A DNA stretch of 64,000 nucleotides, taken from Cupriavidus oxalaticus (GTDB lineage Bacteria > Pseudomonadota > Gammaproteobacteria > Burkholderiales > Burkholderiaceae). The stretch lies in the NCBI RefSeq assembly GCF_016894385.1, contig NZ_CP069812.1:3100001-3164000 (forward strand), in the 5' to 3' direction. Made by a program: the position numbers and the translations under genes. The notes beneath the pieces are model-generated. The model was not told the origin of the DNA. It did no database searches and saw only the letters and a program-made list of their open reading frames with translations. This document shows, in pieces, positions 48,853-59,544 of this stretch (positions are counted from its first letter, which is position 1; every line of letters begins with the position of its first letter).

Positions 48853-50382
48853 GTGATCAAGAAGCTCATTACCCGGCTGCTGGGCAAGCCCGGCCCCAAG
48901 CAGCGCCGCACCGGCCGCGCCCATACGCCGCGCATCGTCAACGTGGACGAGCACCAGATCGACCCCACGCTGCTGTCGCGCAATGCTGTCAAGGTCACTT
49001 CCACGCTGCAGCAGGCCGGCTACCAGGCCTATATCGTCGGCGGCGCCGTGCGCGACCTGCTGCTCGGCATCAAGCCCAAGGATTTCGACGTCGCGACCAA
49101 CGCCACGCCCGAGCAGGTGCAGTCGCTGTTCCGCCGCTCGCGCATCATCGGCCGCCGCTTCCAGATCGTGCACGTGACCTTCTACGGCGGGCGCGAGCAG
49201 GAAATCATCGAGGTCTCGACCTTCCGCGCGCTGGTCGACGCCATCGCCAGCGAGACCCTGCCCGAAGGCCGACGCCTGAAGCGCGCCGAGCTCGACAGCA
49301 AGACCCATGCGATCGACGCCTCGGGCCGCGTGCTGCGCGACAACGTGTGGGGCTCGCAGGCCGAAGACGCGGAACGCCGCGACTTCACCATCAACGCGAT
49401 GTACTACGACCCGGCCGCGCAGACCGTGCATGACTACCATCGCGGCATGGAAGACATCCGCGCGCGCACGCTGCGCATGATCGGCGACCCGGCCACGCGC
49501 TACCGCGAAGACCCGGTGCGGATGCTGCGCGTGGTGCGCTTCGCCGCCAAGACCGGCTTCGATATCGACGAGGCCACGCGCCACCCGGTCGCCAGCCTGG
49601 CCGAGCTGATCCACAACGTGCCGAGCGCACGCGTGTTCGACGAGATGCTCAAGCTGCTGATGTCCGGCCACGCCTGGGCCTCGCTGCAGGAGCTGCGCAA
49701 GGCTGGCCTGCACAAGGGCCTGCTGCCGCTGCTGGACGTGGCGCTGGAGCAGCCCATGGGCCAGCGCTTCGTGCAGCTGGCGCTGGACAACACCGACCGG
49801 CGCGTGCAGGCCGGCAAGCCGGTTTCGCCGGGCTTCCTGTTCGCCGCGCTGCTGTGGCACCACGTGCTGCAGCGCTGGAACCAGCTGCGCGAGGAAGGCG
49901 AGCACGCCATCGCCGCGCTCAACAGCGCCATGGACTCGGTGCTGGAAAAGCAGACCGGCCAGCTCGCGATCCAGCGCCGCTTCGTCACCGACATGCGCGA
50001 TATCTGGGGCATGCAGCCGCGCTTCGAGAAGCGCGTGGGCCGCATGCCATTCCGCCTGCTGGAGTCGCCGCGCTTCCGCGCCGGCTACGATTTCCTGCAG
50101 CTGCGCTGCCAGTCCGGCGAGTTGCCGGAAGAGCTGGCCGCCTGGTGGCAGGACTTCCAGAACGCCGAGCCGCATGAGCGTGAAGACCTGATCGACGCCG
50201 TGCGCAGCGCGCGGGGCCAGGGTGGCGGCCAGGGCGGAGCCCAGGGTGCGGAAGGCGAAGGCCCGGCGCGCAAGAAGCGCCGCCGACGCAGTCCGCGGAA
50301 ATCGGATAAAGTTTCTTCCCGGAGCGACTCGGACGCGGGCCAGCCAGCACATGCCGGCCCCGGCCAGCCGGAGGAAACGTAA
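48853..50382 (+). CDS. pcnB: Poly(A) polymerase I
   Basis: Adds 3' A-tails to RNAs, speeding decay. 509 residues, class II nucleotidyltransferase family. YIVGGAVRDLLLGIKPKDFDVATNA (GG...DxD catalytic), RRSRIIGRRFQIVHV, RRDFTINAMYYDP, then the neck and body domains with GDPATRYREDPVRMLRVVRFAAKTGFDID. The C-terminal tail (about 455-509) is basic, Gly/Ser-rich and disordered, as in PcnB rather than CCA-adding enzymes. The start is GTG at 48853, one base after the HAD gene stop. The folK ATG begins on the base after its stop codon. Confidence 0.94.
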   Translation: MIKKLITRLLGKPGPKQRRTGRAHTPRIVNVDEHQIDPTLLSRNAVKVTSTLQQAGYQAYIVGGAVRDLLLGIKPKDFDVATNATPEQVQSLFRRSRIIGRRFQIVHVTFYGGREQEIIEVSTFRALVDAIASETLPEGRRLKRAELDSKTHAIDASGRVLRDNVWGSQAEDAERRDFTINAMYYDPAAQTVHDYHRGMEDIRARTLRMIGDPATRYREDPVRMLRVVRFAAKTGFDIDEATRHPVASLAELIHNVPSARVFDEMLKLLMSGHAWASLQELRKAGLHKGLLPLLDVALEQPMGQRFVQLALDNTDRRVQAGKPVSPGFLFAALLWHHVLQRWNQLREEGEHAIAALNSAMDSVLEKQTGQLAIQRRFVTDMRDIWGMQPRFEKRVGRMPFRLLESPRFRAGYDFLQLRCQSGELPEELAAWWQDFQNAEPHEREDLIDAVRSARGQGGGQGGAQGAEGEGPARKKRRRRSPRKSDKVSSRSDSDAGQPAHAGPGQPEET

Positions 50383-50910
50383 ATGACTCTCGCCTTCATC
50401 GGCATCGGCGCCAATCTTGGCGATGCGCGCCAGGCAATCAAGGACGCGATCGTGTGCCTGGCCCAGCAGGTCGGCATCACGGTGCTGGCCCGTTCCTCGC
50501 TCTATCGCACCGCGCCGGTCGATGCAGGCGGCGACGACTACTACAACGCGGTGGTCAAGGTGCAGACCTCGTTCACCGCAGCGCAGCTCTTGCGCATCTG
50601 CCACCACATCGAGGACCAGTTCGGCCGCGAGCGCCCGTTCCGCAACGCGCCGCGCACGCTCGACCTGGATCTCCTTGTGTTCGGCAACGAACAATGCGAT
50701 GACGAGCACCTGACCGTGCCGCATCCGCGCGTGACCGAGCGCGCCTTCGCGCTGGTGCCGCTGGTGGAGCTTGACGCCGAGCTGTCGATCCCGGGGCGCG
50801 GCCGCGCCGCCGACTTCCTGGCCGGCGTGGCGTCCCAGCGCATCGAGAAAGTCTCCACCTGCAAGTGCCTGCGCCTGCAGGCCGAGGGCGGGGCCGGCCG
50901 TACCGGCTGA
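50383..50910 (+). CDS. folK: 2-amino-4-hydroxy-6-hydroxymethyldihydropteridine pyrophosphokinase
   Basis: Pyrophosphorylates the pterin alcohol in folate synthesis. 175 residues. IGIGANLGDARQAIKDAI, LYRTAPVDAGGDDYYNAVVKVQT, the FGRERPFRNAPRTLDLDLLVFG signature with catalytic Asp pair, and LTVPHPRVTERAFALVPLVEL. GGAGG lies within the pcnB 3' end, before ATG 50383. The pcnB-folK-panB grouping is common in proteobacteria. Confidence 0.96.
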   Translation: MTLAFIGIGANLGDARQAIKDAIVCLAQQVGITVLARSSLYRTAPVDAGGDDYYNAVVKVQTSFTAAQLLRICHHIEDQFGRERPFRNAPRTLDLDLLVFGNEQCDDEHLTVPHPRVTERAFALVPLVELDAELSIPGRGRAADFLAGVASQRIEKVSTCKCLRLQAEGGAGRTG

Positions 50911-50941
50911 GGCCACAGCCACGCCATCCGCGCGAAGCGCC

Positions 50942-51583
50942 ATGCTCGATCACCTGCGCCGCATCGTCGTCGAAGGCCCCGTCGGATCGGGCAAGACCTC
51001 GCTGGCCCAGCGCCTGGCGCGCACGCTGCAGGCGCACGAGCTGCCTGACTGCGCGCGCCGCAGTCCCTTCCTGGAACCGTTCTACCGCGATCCCGCGCGC
51101 CACGCGCTGGCAATGCAGCTGTGGTGCCTGACCCAGCGCGCCGTGCAGCTGCAGCAATGGCAGGCCGCGCTGCTGGCCGGCCAGCGCATGGTGACCAATT
51201 TCCTGATGGCGAAGGACCGCCTGCACGCGGCGCTGACGCTGGCGCCTGACGAACTGGTGCTGTACGACGCCATTGCCGCACGCTTCAGCCTGCCGCCGCA
51301 GCGGGTCGACCTGGTCATCGTGCTGCAGGCCACGCCGTCGCTGCTGCGCGAGCGCATCGTGCGCCGCGGCGAGCCGGGCGAGGCCGGCATCGACGAACAC
51401 TACCTGCAGCGGCTGGCCGACGCCTACGGCGAACTGTTCCACCGCTACGACGAGGCCCCGGTGCTGGTCGTCGATACCGCCCACTTCAATCCGGTGGACA
51501 ACGATGACGATTTCCGTACACTACTGTCGCGCATTGAAAACATGCGCGGCCGCAAGGCCTTTCTCAATCTCGCTGCGCCCTGA
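50942..51583 (+). CDS. Deoxynucleoside (deoxyadenosine/deoxyguanosine) kinase family protein
   Basis: 213 residues. P-loop VVEGPVGSGKTSLAQRLA (about 9-26), FLEPFYRDPARHALAMQLWCLTQRAVQLQ and a lid-like RIVRRGEPGEAGIDEHYLQRLADAYGELFHRYDEAPVLVVDT. This fits the dNK/dCK-dGK family that phosphorylates deoxynucleosides in salvage. The specific nucleoside is not evident. It sits between folK and panB in an otherwise cofactor-synthesis operon, 31 bases after folK. I recall this insertion from other Burkholderiales. Confidence 0.88.
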   Translation: MLDHLRRIVVEGPVGSGKTSLAQRLARTLQAHELPDCARRSPFLEPFYRDPARHALAMQLWCLTQRAVQLQQWQAALLAGQRMVTNFLMAKDRLHAALTLAPDELVLYDAIAARFSLPPQRVDLVIVLQATPSLLRERIVRRGEPGEAGIDEHYLQRLADAYGELFHRYDEAPVLVVDTAHFNPVDNDDDFRTLLSRIENMRGRKAFLNLAAP

Positions 51584-51689
51584 CAGGCCCCGCCTGCCAG
51601 CCACAACACAATAACGACGGCAGCCGTTGCCCTGCGTGGTATCGCGGGTGGTTTAGCGGCACAACCCGCCGTCACCTTCGGGCACTGCC

Positions 51690-52511
51690 ATGAGTTACCT
51701 CCTCGATCCCTCCCGCAAGACCATCACGATCCCCAAACTGCAGGCGATGCGCGACGCCGGCGAGAAAATCGCCATGCTGACCGCCTACGACTCCAGCTTC
51801 GCGGCGCTGCTCGATTACTGCGGCGTCGAGATGATCCTGGTCGGCGATTCGCTGGGCAACGTGATCCAGGGCCAGCAGACCACGCTGCCGGTGACCCTGG
51901 AACAGATGGCCTACCACACCGAATGCGTGGCGCGCGGCAACCAGACCGCCATGCTGGTGACCGACCTGCCGTTCGGCACCTACCCGACGCCGGAAACCGC
52001 GTTTGCCAGCGCCGTCACGCTGATGAAGGCCGGCGCGCAGATGGTCAAGCTCGAAGGCGGGGACTGGCTCGCGCCCATCGTCAAATTCCTGGTCGAGCGC
52101 AGCATCCCGGTGTGCGCGCATATCGGCCTGACGCCGCAGTCGGTGCATGCGCTGGGCGGCTTCAAGGTGCAGGGCAAGACCGACACTGGCGCCGCGCAGC
52201 TCAAGCGCGACGCGCTGGCGCTGCAGGAAGCGGGCGCGCAGGTGGTGCTGATGGAAGCGGTGCCGGCCAGGCTCGCCGGCGAGATCACGCAGCTGCTGAA
52301 GGTGCCGACCATCGGCATCGGCGCCGGCGTCGACTGCACCGGCCAGGTGCTGGTGCTGCAGGACATGATCAACGTCTACCCCGGCCGCAAGGCCAAGTTC
52401 GTGCGCAACTTCATGGAAGGCCAGACCTCGATCGAAGGCGCCGTGCGCGCCTACGTGGCCGCGGTCAAGGACGGCAGCTTCCCCGCTCCCGAGCACACCT
52501 TCTCCGCCTGA
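51690..52511 (+). CDS. panB: 3-methyl-2-oxobutanoate hydroxymethyltransferase
   Basis: Makes ketopantoate, the first pantothenate step; a supply for CoaBC in this same window. 273 residues. [70 protein letters not shown] and [18 protein letters not shown] are the family signatures. Mg ligands are in the VGDS segment. ATG 51690 begins [26 protein letters not shown]. There is no panC directly after it, unlike E. coli. Confidence 0.96.
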   Translation: MSYLLDPSRKTITIPKLQAMRDAGEKIAMLTAYDSSFAALLDYCGVEMILVGDSLGNVIQGQQTTLPVTLEQMAYHTECVARGNQTAMLVTDLPFGTYPTPETAFASAVTLMKAGAQMVKLEGGDWLAPIVKFLVERSIPVCAHIGLTPQSVHALGGFKVQGKTDTGAAQLKRDALALQEAGAQVVLMEAVPARLAGEITQLLKVPTIGIGAGVDCTGQVLVLQDMINVYPGRKAKFVRNFMEGQTSIEGAVRAYVAAVKDGSFPAPEHTFSA

Positions 52512-52515
52512 CCCG

Positions 52516-53214
52516 GTGGAGATCGCTGCCGCTACCGCCGCCGCGTTCCGCCTGCTCGGCAGCGGCGACGCGGGGCTGTGGTTCATCGTCTGGACCTCGC
52601 TGGCCATCGCGGTGCTGGGGCTGGCGATCGCCACCGTGCCGGCCATCGCCGCTGCCTGGCTGATCGCCACGCGGCAGTTTCCCGGGCGGCGCGCGGTGGT
52701 GGTGGTGGCGCAGGCTTTTCTCTCCTTCCCGACCGTGCTGGTCGGGCTGATCCTGTATCTCTTGCTGACGCGCCAGGGCCCGCTGGGCAGCCTGCACCTG
52801 CTGTTCACGCCGTCGGGCATGGTGCTGGGGCAGGCGGTGATCGGCTTCCCGGTGGTGCTGGCGTTTGCGTTGTCGACACTGCAGGGTGCCGATGTGCGCC
52901 TGCGCGAAACCGCATGGGTGCTGGGCGCCGGGCGCTGGCGCACCTTCTTCACGGTGCTGCGCGAGTTGCGCTTCGGGCTGATGGCGGCGGTGGTGGCGGG
53001 CTTCGGGCGCGTGATCGCCGAGGTCGGCTCGGCGCTGATGATCGGCGGCAATATCGAAGGCTCGACCCGCACCATCACCACCGCGATCGCGCTGGAAACC
53101 AGCAAGGGCGAATTCGCGCAGGGCATTGCGCTGGGCATCGTGCTGGTGGCGCTGGCGCTGCTGGTCAATATCGGCATGGCGTGGCTGCAGGGCGCCGGAG
53201 GGTTCCGGCGATGA
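52516..53214 (+). CDS. tupB: Tungstate-type ABC transporter permease (TupB-like)
   Basis: 232 residues with about five to six membrane helices. The EAA-type loop is LRETAWVLGAGRWRTFFTVLRELRFGLMAAVVAGFGRVIAEVGSALMIGGNI, and the segment VLVGLILYLLLTRQGPLGSLHLLFTPSGMVLGQ is very like tungstate permeases (TupB) and less like molybdate ModB. It begins at GTG 52516, four bases after panB, and its stop overlaps the ATPase gene (ATGA). No binding protein is next to it in this window. Confidence 0.75.
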   Translation: MEIAAATAAAFRLLGSGDAGLWFIVWTSLAIAVLGLAIATVPAIAAAWLIATRQFPGRRAVVVVAQAFLSFPTVLVGLILYLLLTRQGPLGSLHLLFTPSGMVLGQAVIGFPVVLAFALSTLQGADVRLRETAWVLGAGRWRTFFTVLRELRFGLMAAVVAGFGRVIAEVGSALMIGGNIEGSTRTITTAIALETSKGEFAQGIALGIVLVALALLVNIGMAWLQGAGGFRR

Positions 53215-53894
53215 CACCTGTGCTGCCACTGCTGACCGTGCGCGGGCTGGCCCGCACCATCGGCCTGCGCCGCCTGTTTGCCATCGACGAACTGGTGATC
53301 CCGCGCGCCACCGCGATCGTGCTGACCGGCATGAACGGCGCCGGCAAGACTACGCTGCTGCGCATGCTGGCCGGGCTGGAGCGCGCGCCGGGCGCCACCG
53401 TGCAATGGACCGATGCCAACGGCCAGAGCCACGACGCGCCGCTCGATCCGCTGCCGCCGGCGGTGCGCCAGCGCATTGCCTACCTGCACCAGCACCCCTA
53501 CCTGTTCCGCACCTCGGTGCGCGCCAACATCGCCTACGGCCTGCATGCGCGCCACCTGCCGCACGACGAGATCGCGCGGCGGGTGGGCGAGGCGCTGGGC
53601 TGGGCCGGCGTGTCGCACCTGCAGGACACCGCGCCCGAGCACCTGTCGGGCGGCGAGATCCAGCGCGTGGCGCTGGCGCGCGCCAAGGTGCTGGAGCCCG
53701 AACTGCTGCTGCTGGACGAGCCCACCTCCAGTCTCGACGGCCACGCACGCGAACAGGTGATCGCGCTGGTCCGGGACCTGGCCACCGAAGGCCGCACCGT
53801 GATCATGGTGTGCCATGATCGCGAGCTGATCAACCTGCCTGGCGTGGTGCGCTGGAAGCTGGGCGATGGCGTGCTGGACACGCATCACCCGTAG
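53211..53894 (+). CDS. tupC: ABC transporter ATP-binding protein (TupC-like)
   Basis: 227 residues. Walker A TGMNGAGKTTLLRMLAGLE, Q-loop YLHQHPYLFRTSV, signature LSGGEIQRVALARA, Walker B LLLLDEPTSSLD and switch His in MVCHDRELINL. It energises the TupB-like permease with which it overlaps by four bases. The combination suggests an importer for tungstate or a similar oxyanion. The periplasmic receptor must be elsewhere. Convergent with the pabBC gene. Confidence 0.82.
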   Translation: MTPVLPLLTVRGLARTIGLRRLFAIDELVIPRATAIVLTGMNGAGKTTLLRMLAGLERAPGATVQWTDANGQSHDAPLDPLPPAVRQRIAYLHQHPYLFRTSVRANIAYGLHARHLPHDEIARRVGEALGWAGVSHLQDTAPEHLSGGEIQRVALARAKVLEPELLLLDEPTSSLDGHAREQVIALVRDLATEGRTVIMVCHDRELINLPGVVRWKLGDGVLDTHHP

Positions 53895-53916
53895 CACCCG
53901 TAGCGCCCCCTAGCGC

Positions 53917-55839
53917 TTACCTGAGCGTTGCCGGCATCGCGCCGCGCAGTGCGTTGACTACCACGACGGCGTCGGCGCGCCCCAGCATGGCGCGCGTGAT
54001 GACGCCTTCCTCCACGCTTTCGCCGGGTGCGCCCAGCGCCTTGCCGCCCTCCTCCAGCACGACCGCGCGCATCACCCCGGGCAGGATGTCGGCCGACAGC
54101 GGCGGCGTCAGCCAGCGGTCGTCGACGCGGACGAAGACCGAGCTGCGCCCGCCTTCGAGCAGTTCGCCGCGGGTATTGAAGAACAGGCGGTCGAAGCCGC
54201 CGGCACGCTCGGCGGCCTGCCAGCCGGCATCGAAGACCGCGCGGGCGCTGGTTTTGTGGCGGCGCAGCGGGTCGGCATCGGGCAATGGTTCCGGCGCCAG
54301 GTCGACCGTGACGGGCCCCGGCAACGGCACAACTGCGCCGCTGGAGAAGGACAGCGTGCCCGCCTTGTCCAGCGCCATGCGCAGGCGCCAGGTACCGGCG
54401 CCAAGTTGCCCGGCCTGCGTCACCGCCGCTGCCCGTGCAGCGTCGGCATCGAAGGCAAACCCGAACGCACGCGCCGAGTTACCGAGGCGCGCAAGGTGGC
54501 GGTCCGTGTGCAGGCATTCGCCGTCCTGCACGCGCATGGTCTCGAACAGCGTGAAGCCGGGATCGAGCCGCGTCAGGAAGCGCGCCTTCCAGCCGCATTC
54601 CGCAAACTCCTCGGCGGCCACGCTGTCGTGGACGATGCCGCCGCCAACTCCCATTTCGCCGCGGCGCAGCCCGCTGGCCGCTGGCGGTGCCAGCACCAGC
54701 GTGCGGATCGCCACGGACAGCGCGAACGGGCCCATGGCGGCACCGGCTTGCGGGGCATCGACCCAGCCGATCGCGCCGGTGTACAGCCCGCGCGGCGTGC
54801 CTTCCAGCGCGGCGATGATCTCCATGGTGCGCCGCTTGGGCGCGCCGGTGATCGAGCCGCACGGGAACAGCGCCGCCATCAGCGCGCCGAAGCCGGTCCC
54901 GGGACGCGCCGTGGCGGTGACCGTCGAGGTCATCTGCAGCACCGCGCCGAACGGCTGCACGGCAAAGCGCTCGGGCACCGCCACGCTGCCCGGCTGCGCG
55001 ATGCGGCCCAGGTCGTTGCGCAGCAGGTCGACGATCATCACGTTCTCGGCGCGGTTCTTGGCATCGGCAGCCAGTGCCGCGGCGGCCTGCGCGTCGCGTG
55101 CGGCATCGCCCGAACGCGGCGCGGTGCCCTTCATCGGGCGCGTCAGCAGGTGGCGGTCGCCGTCGTGGCGCACGAACAGCTCCGGCGACAGCGACAGCAC
55201 CCAGGCGTCGGCGGGCAACCTTGCCAGCGCGCCGTACGGCACCGGCTGCGCGGTGCGCAGCGCGGCATACAACGCCAGCGGGTCGCCGAAGGCATGGAAG
55301 CGCAGGCGCTGGGTGTAGTTGACCTGGTAGGTGTCGCCGGCCTCGATCCACTGGTGGATGCGGGCGATGGCGTCGTCGAAGGCTGCGCGCGGGGTGTCGG
55401 AGGCGACGTCCATCAGGCCGGCGGGAGCCGGCGCGGCGTTGGCCTGCAGCCAGGCGGCCACGGCAGCGCCGTCGAGGCGGCGCAGGTCGCGGAACCAGAG
55501 CAGGCGCAGCGCGCCGTCGTGGCACGGCATGGCGCTGCCGGTATGGACGGGCGCATCGACCAGCGCGCCGCCGAACTCGTACGGGGCGAACAGCGCGGCA
55601 TGCCAGCCGTGGCGCCAGCCTTCGGCGAGGATGGCGTCGAGTTGCGCGACATCACTACCGGCGGGCAGCACGTCCTGGCGGACGAAGCCGGTGTAGAGGC
55701 GTGACGCGGCTTCGGCCGGCGCAGCCGTGGCATCGTCAAGCAGGACAAAGGCGTCTTCTCCGCCCGGCGGTTTGCTCCCCTCTCCCGCTTGCGGGAGAGG
55801 GGCCGGGGGTGAGGGCGGGGGCGGGATGCTTGCTACCAC
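53917..55839 (-). CDS. pabB: Fused aminodeoxychorismate synthase component I / 4-amino-4-deoxychorismate lyase
   Basis: 640 residues. The chorismate-binding PabB half (about 125-390) has YQVNYTQRLRFHAFGDPLALYAALR, ENVMIVDLLRNDLGRIAQPGSV and FPCGSITGAPKRRTMEIIAALE. The C-terminal PabC half (about 430-640) is a PLP enzyme with the Lys in RRHKTSARAVFDA and GELLEGGRSSVFVRVDD. The fusion makes p-aminobenzoate from chorismate with an external glutaminase (PabA). The only in-frame start before the conserved FVLLDDA segment is GTG 55839, so the first 25 or so residues (IPPPPSPPAPLPQAGEG) are encoded by a REP-like repeat. No Shine-Dalgarno sequence precedes that GTG. Confidence 0.88.
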   Translation of the reverse strand: MVASIPPPPSPPAPLPQAGEGSKPPGGEDAFVLLDDATAAPAEAASRLYTGFVRQDVLPAGSDVAQLDAILAEGWRHGWHAALFAPYEFGGALVDAPVHTGSAMPCHDGALRLLWFRDLRRLDGAAVAAWLQANAAPAPAGLMDVASDTPRAAFDDAIARIHQWIEAGDTYQVNYTQRLRFHAFGDPLALYAALRTAQPVPYGALARLPADAWVLSLSPELFVRHDGDRHLLTRPMKGTAPRSGDAARDAQAAAALAADAKNRAENVMIVDLLRNDLGRIAQPGSVAVPERFAVQPFGAVLQMTSTVTATARPGTGFGALMAALFPCGSITGAPKRRTMEIIAALEGTPRGLYTGAIGWVDAPQAGAAMGPFALSVAIRTLVLAPPAASGLRRGEMGVGGGIVHDSVAAEEFAECGWKARFLTRLDPGFTLFETMRVQDGECLHTDRHLARLGNSARAFGFAFDADAARAAAVTQAGQLGAGTWRLRMALDKAGTLSFSSGAVVPLPGPVTVDLAPEPLPDADPLRRHKTSARAVFDAGWQAAERAGGFDRLFFNTRGELLEGGRSSVFVRVDDRWLTPPLSADILPGVMRAVVLEEGGKALGAPGESVEEGVITRAMLGRADAVVVVNALRGAMPATLR

Positions 55840-55977
55840 GGGAAATCGTCAGGGAAAGAGGGCCGCCGGAAAGGCCGGCAAGCAAGACAAGGATGCATTA
55901 TCGCGCGGCGCGCGCGCGATGGACGATGGATGCGCCTGCCCTCACCCCCGGCCCCTCTCCCGCAAGCGGGAGAGGGG
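55777..55977. repeat. REP-like inverted pair at the pabBC 5' end
   Basis: The hairpin CCCCTCTCCCGC/GCGGGAGAGGGG occurs at 55777-55802 with a following CCGGGGGTGAGGGCGG tail (to 55818), and in inverted orientation at 55938-55977. The spacer is about 120 bases. Same family as 16135-16246. The left copy lies inside the pabBC reading frame. Confidence 0.8.
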
Positions 55978-56022
55978 AGCAAACCGGCGGGTTGCAGACG
56001 CGAGCGTCGCACCAAAAACAAA

Positions 56023-56048
56023 ACCGGCCACGCTCTCACGTGACCGGT
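56023..56048 (-). terminator. Terminator after dnaJ
   Basis: ACCGGCCACG (56023-56032) and CGTGACCGGT (56039-56048), one mismatch, 6-base loop. On the minus strand TTTGTTTTT follows, 20 bases past the dnaJ stop. Confidence 0.75.
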
Positions 56049-56067
56049 CTCATCCCACCAGGCCGGA

Positions 56068-57213
56068 TCAGCTGAAGAAACTCTTCACCTTGTCCAGCCA
56101 CGACGTTTCCTGCGGGCTATGCCGCGAACCGCCCTCGTGCACCGAGCGGTCGAACTGGCGCAGCAGTTCCTTCTGCGACTCGGTCAGCTTGACCGGCGTC
56201 TCCACGTTCACATGCACGTAGAGATCGCCCGGATAGCCCGAACGCACGCCCTTGATGCCCTTGCCGCGCAGCCGGAAGGTCTTGCCCGATTGCGTCGCCT
56301 CGGGCACCGGGAAGGTGGCCTTGCCGTTCAGCGTCGGCACTTCCAGGTCGCCGCCCAGCGCCGCGGTGGCGAAGGAGATCGGCATCTGGCAGTGCAGGTC
56401 GTCGCCGTCGCGCTCGAACACGGCGTGCGGCTTGATGTGGACTTCCACGTACAGGTCGCCCGGCGGCCCGCCGTTGATGCCCGGCTCGCCGTTGCCCGAC
56501 GAGCGGATGCGCATGCCTTCGTCGATGCCCGCCGGGATCTTCACTTCCAGCGTCTTCTGCGACTTCAGCTTGCCCTGGCCATGGCACTTGGTGCACGGCT
56601 TGGGAATGAACTTGCCGCTGCCGTGGCATTTCGGGCAGGTCTGCTGCATGGTGAAGAAGCCCTGCGACACGCGCACCTGGCCGGCGCCGTGGCAGGTCGG
56701 GCAGGTCTCGACGCTGGAGCCCGGCTCCGCGCCCTTGCCGTGGCAGTGGTCGCAGTCATCCCAGTGCGGCACGCGGATCTGCGCCTCGTGGCCGTGCGCG
56801 GCCTGCTCCAGGCTGATCTCCATGCTGTAGCGCAGGTCGGCGCCGCGATAGGCCTGCGGGCCGCCGCCGCCGCGGCGACCGCCCTGCTGCTGGCCGAAGA
56901 TATCGCCGAAGATGTCGCCGAAGGCCTCGGCGAAACCGCCGTAGCCCTGTGCGCCGCCGAAGCCGCCGGCCATGTTGGGGTCGACGCCGGCGTGGCCGTA
57001 CTGGTCATACGCCGCCTTCTTCTCCGGGTCGGAAAGCATCTCGTAGGCCTCTTTGACCTCCTTGAATTTTTCCTCGGCGACCTTGCCGTCCTTGCCCTCC
57101 GGATTGCGGTCCGGGTGGTACTTCATCGCGAGCTTGCGATAAGCCTTCTTGATCTCGTCGTCGCTCGCGTTCTTGCCTACCCCGAGCACTTCGTAATAGT
57201 CACGTTTTGCCAT
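56068..57213 (-). CDS. dnaJ: Chaperone protein DnaJ (Hsp40)
   Basis: Co-chaperone that delivers unfolded clients to DnaK and stimulates its ATPase. 381 residues, type A. J domain with HPD in [11 protein letters not shown] (about 30-40), Gly/Phe-rich linker ([12 protein letters not shown], about 83-120), four CxxCxGxG zinc modules ([32 protein letters not shown], about 153-210) and the C-terminal beta domains. Start ATG 57213. It follows dnaK by 171 bases on the same strand; no separate promoter was identified. Confidence 0.98.
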   Translation of the reverse strand: MAKRDYYEVLGVGKNASDDEIKKAYRKLAMKYHPDRNPEGKDGKVAEEKFKEVKEAYEMLSDPEKKAAYDQYGHAGVDPNMAGGFGGAQGYGGFAEAFGDIFGDIFGQQQGGRRGGGGPQAYRGADLRYSMEISLEQAAHGHEAQIRVPHWDDCDHCHGKGAEPGSSVETCPTCHGAGQVRVSQGFFTMQQTCPKCHGSGKFIPKPCTKCHGQGKLKSQKTLEVKIPAGIDEGMRIRSSGNGEPGINGGPPGDLYVEVHIKPHAVFERDGDDLHCQMPISFATAALGGDLEVPTLNGKATFPVPEATQSGKTFRLRGKGIKGVRSGYPGDLYVHVNVETPVKLTESQKELLRQFDRSVHEGGSRHSPQETSWLDKVKSFFS

Positions 57214-57384
57214 GGTGGCTCAAACCCTTTTGGCCGGCACGCGCATGCGGCGCGACACCGGCGAATAGCAAAAAAGCCGAGCGAGGCATCCGACGGCGGT
57301 TTCCCGCTGGGTCCGATGGCCACGCCCGGCGTCGGGGCGGGAGCGGTGCCGGCCAGTGCCTGCACCGCCGCCCGCGTGTCCCGA

Positions 57385-59334
<1,950 letters not shown>

Positions 59335-59390
59335 TATTCTCTCCTCTTGAGCCATCGCTATCCGCGCGGCTGCAATTCAACCTGAGGCCG

Positions 59391-59418
59391 AAATGTGGCC
59401 GTCCGGGGTCTTTTCAAG
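59391..59418 (-). promoter_or_regulatory. Heat-shock (sigma-32) promoter of dnaK
   Basis: On the minus strand CTTGAA (59413-59418), 14-base spacer, CCACATTT (59391-59398), against a consensus of CTTGAA-N13/15-CCCCATnT. Both elements fit, with the transcription start near 59382 and a leader of about 48 bases. Confidence 0.8.
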
Positions 59419-59430
59419 GGCAGAAGCGGC

Positions 59431-59455
59431 AAATCCGAGTAAATTTCTCGGATTT
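59431..59455. other. 9-bp perfect inverted repeat upstream of the dnaK promoter
   Basis: AAATCCGAG / CTCGGATTT around TAAATTT, 13 bases upstream of the sigma-32 -35. It may end the cobalamin adenosyltransferase transcript or be an operator. It does not match CIRCE. Confidence 0.45.
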
Positions 59456-59544
59456 TGCGTTTCCTCAACGGCATTTGCGGCCGGGGCTTGAGCCAGCGCC
59501 CTCGGTCGGCGAAAAAAAATGCTGCCTGATCAACTTCCCGCGGC

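Noticed and set aside
51645..51672. GCGGGTGGTTTAGCGGC...ACCCGC as a tRNA fragment or riboswitch before panB
   Set aside because: Only one stem of seven or eight pairs with a mismatch; no cloverleaf and no known aptamer pattern.
59431..59455. Inverted repeat upstream of dnaK considered as CIRCE (HrcA site)
   Set aside because: Arms are AAATCCGAG with a 7-base centre, not TTAGCACTC-N9-GAGTGCTAA, and a sigma-32 promoter is present instead.
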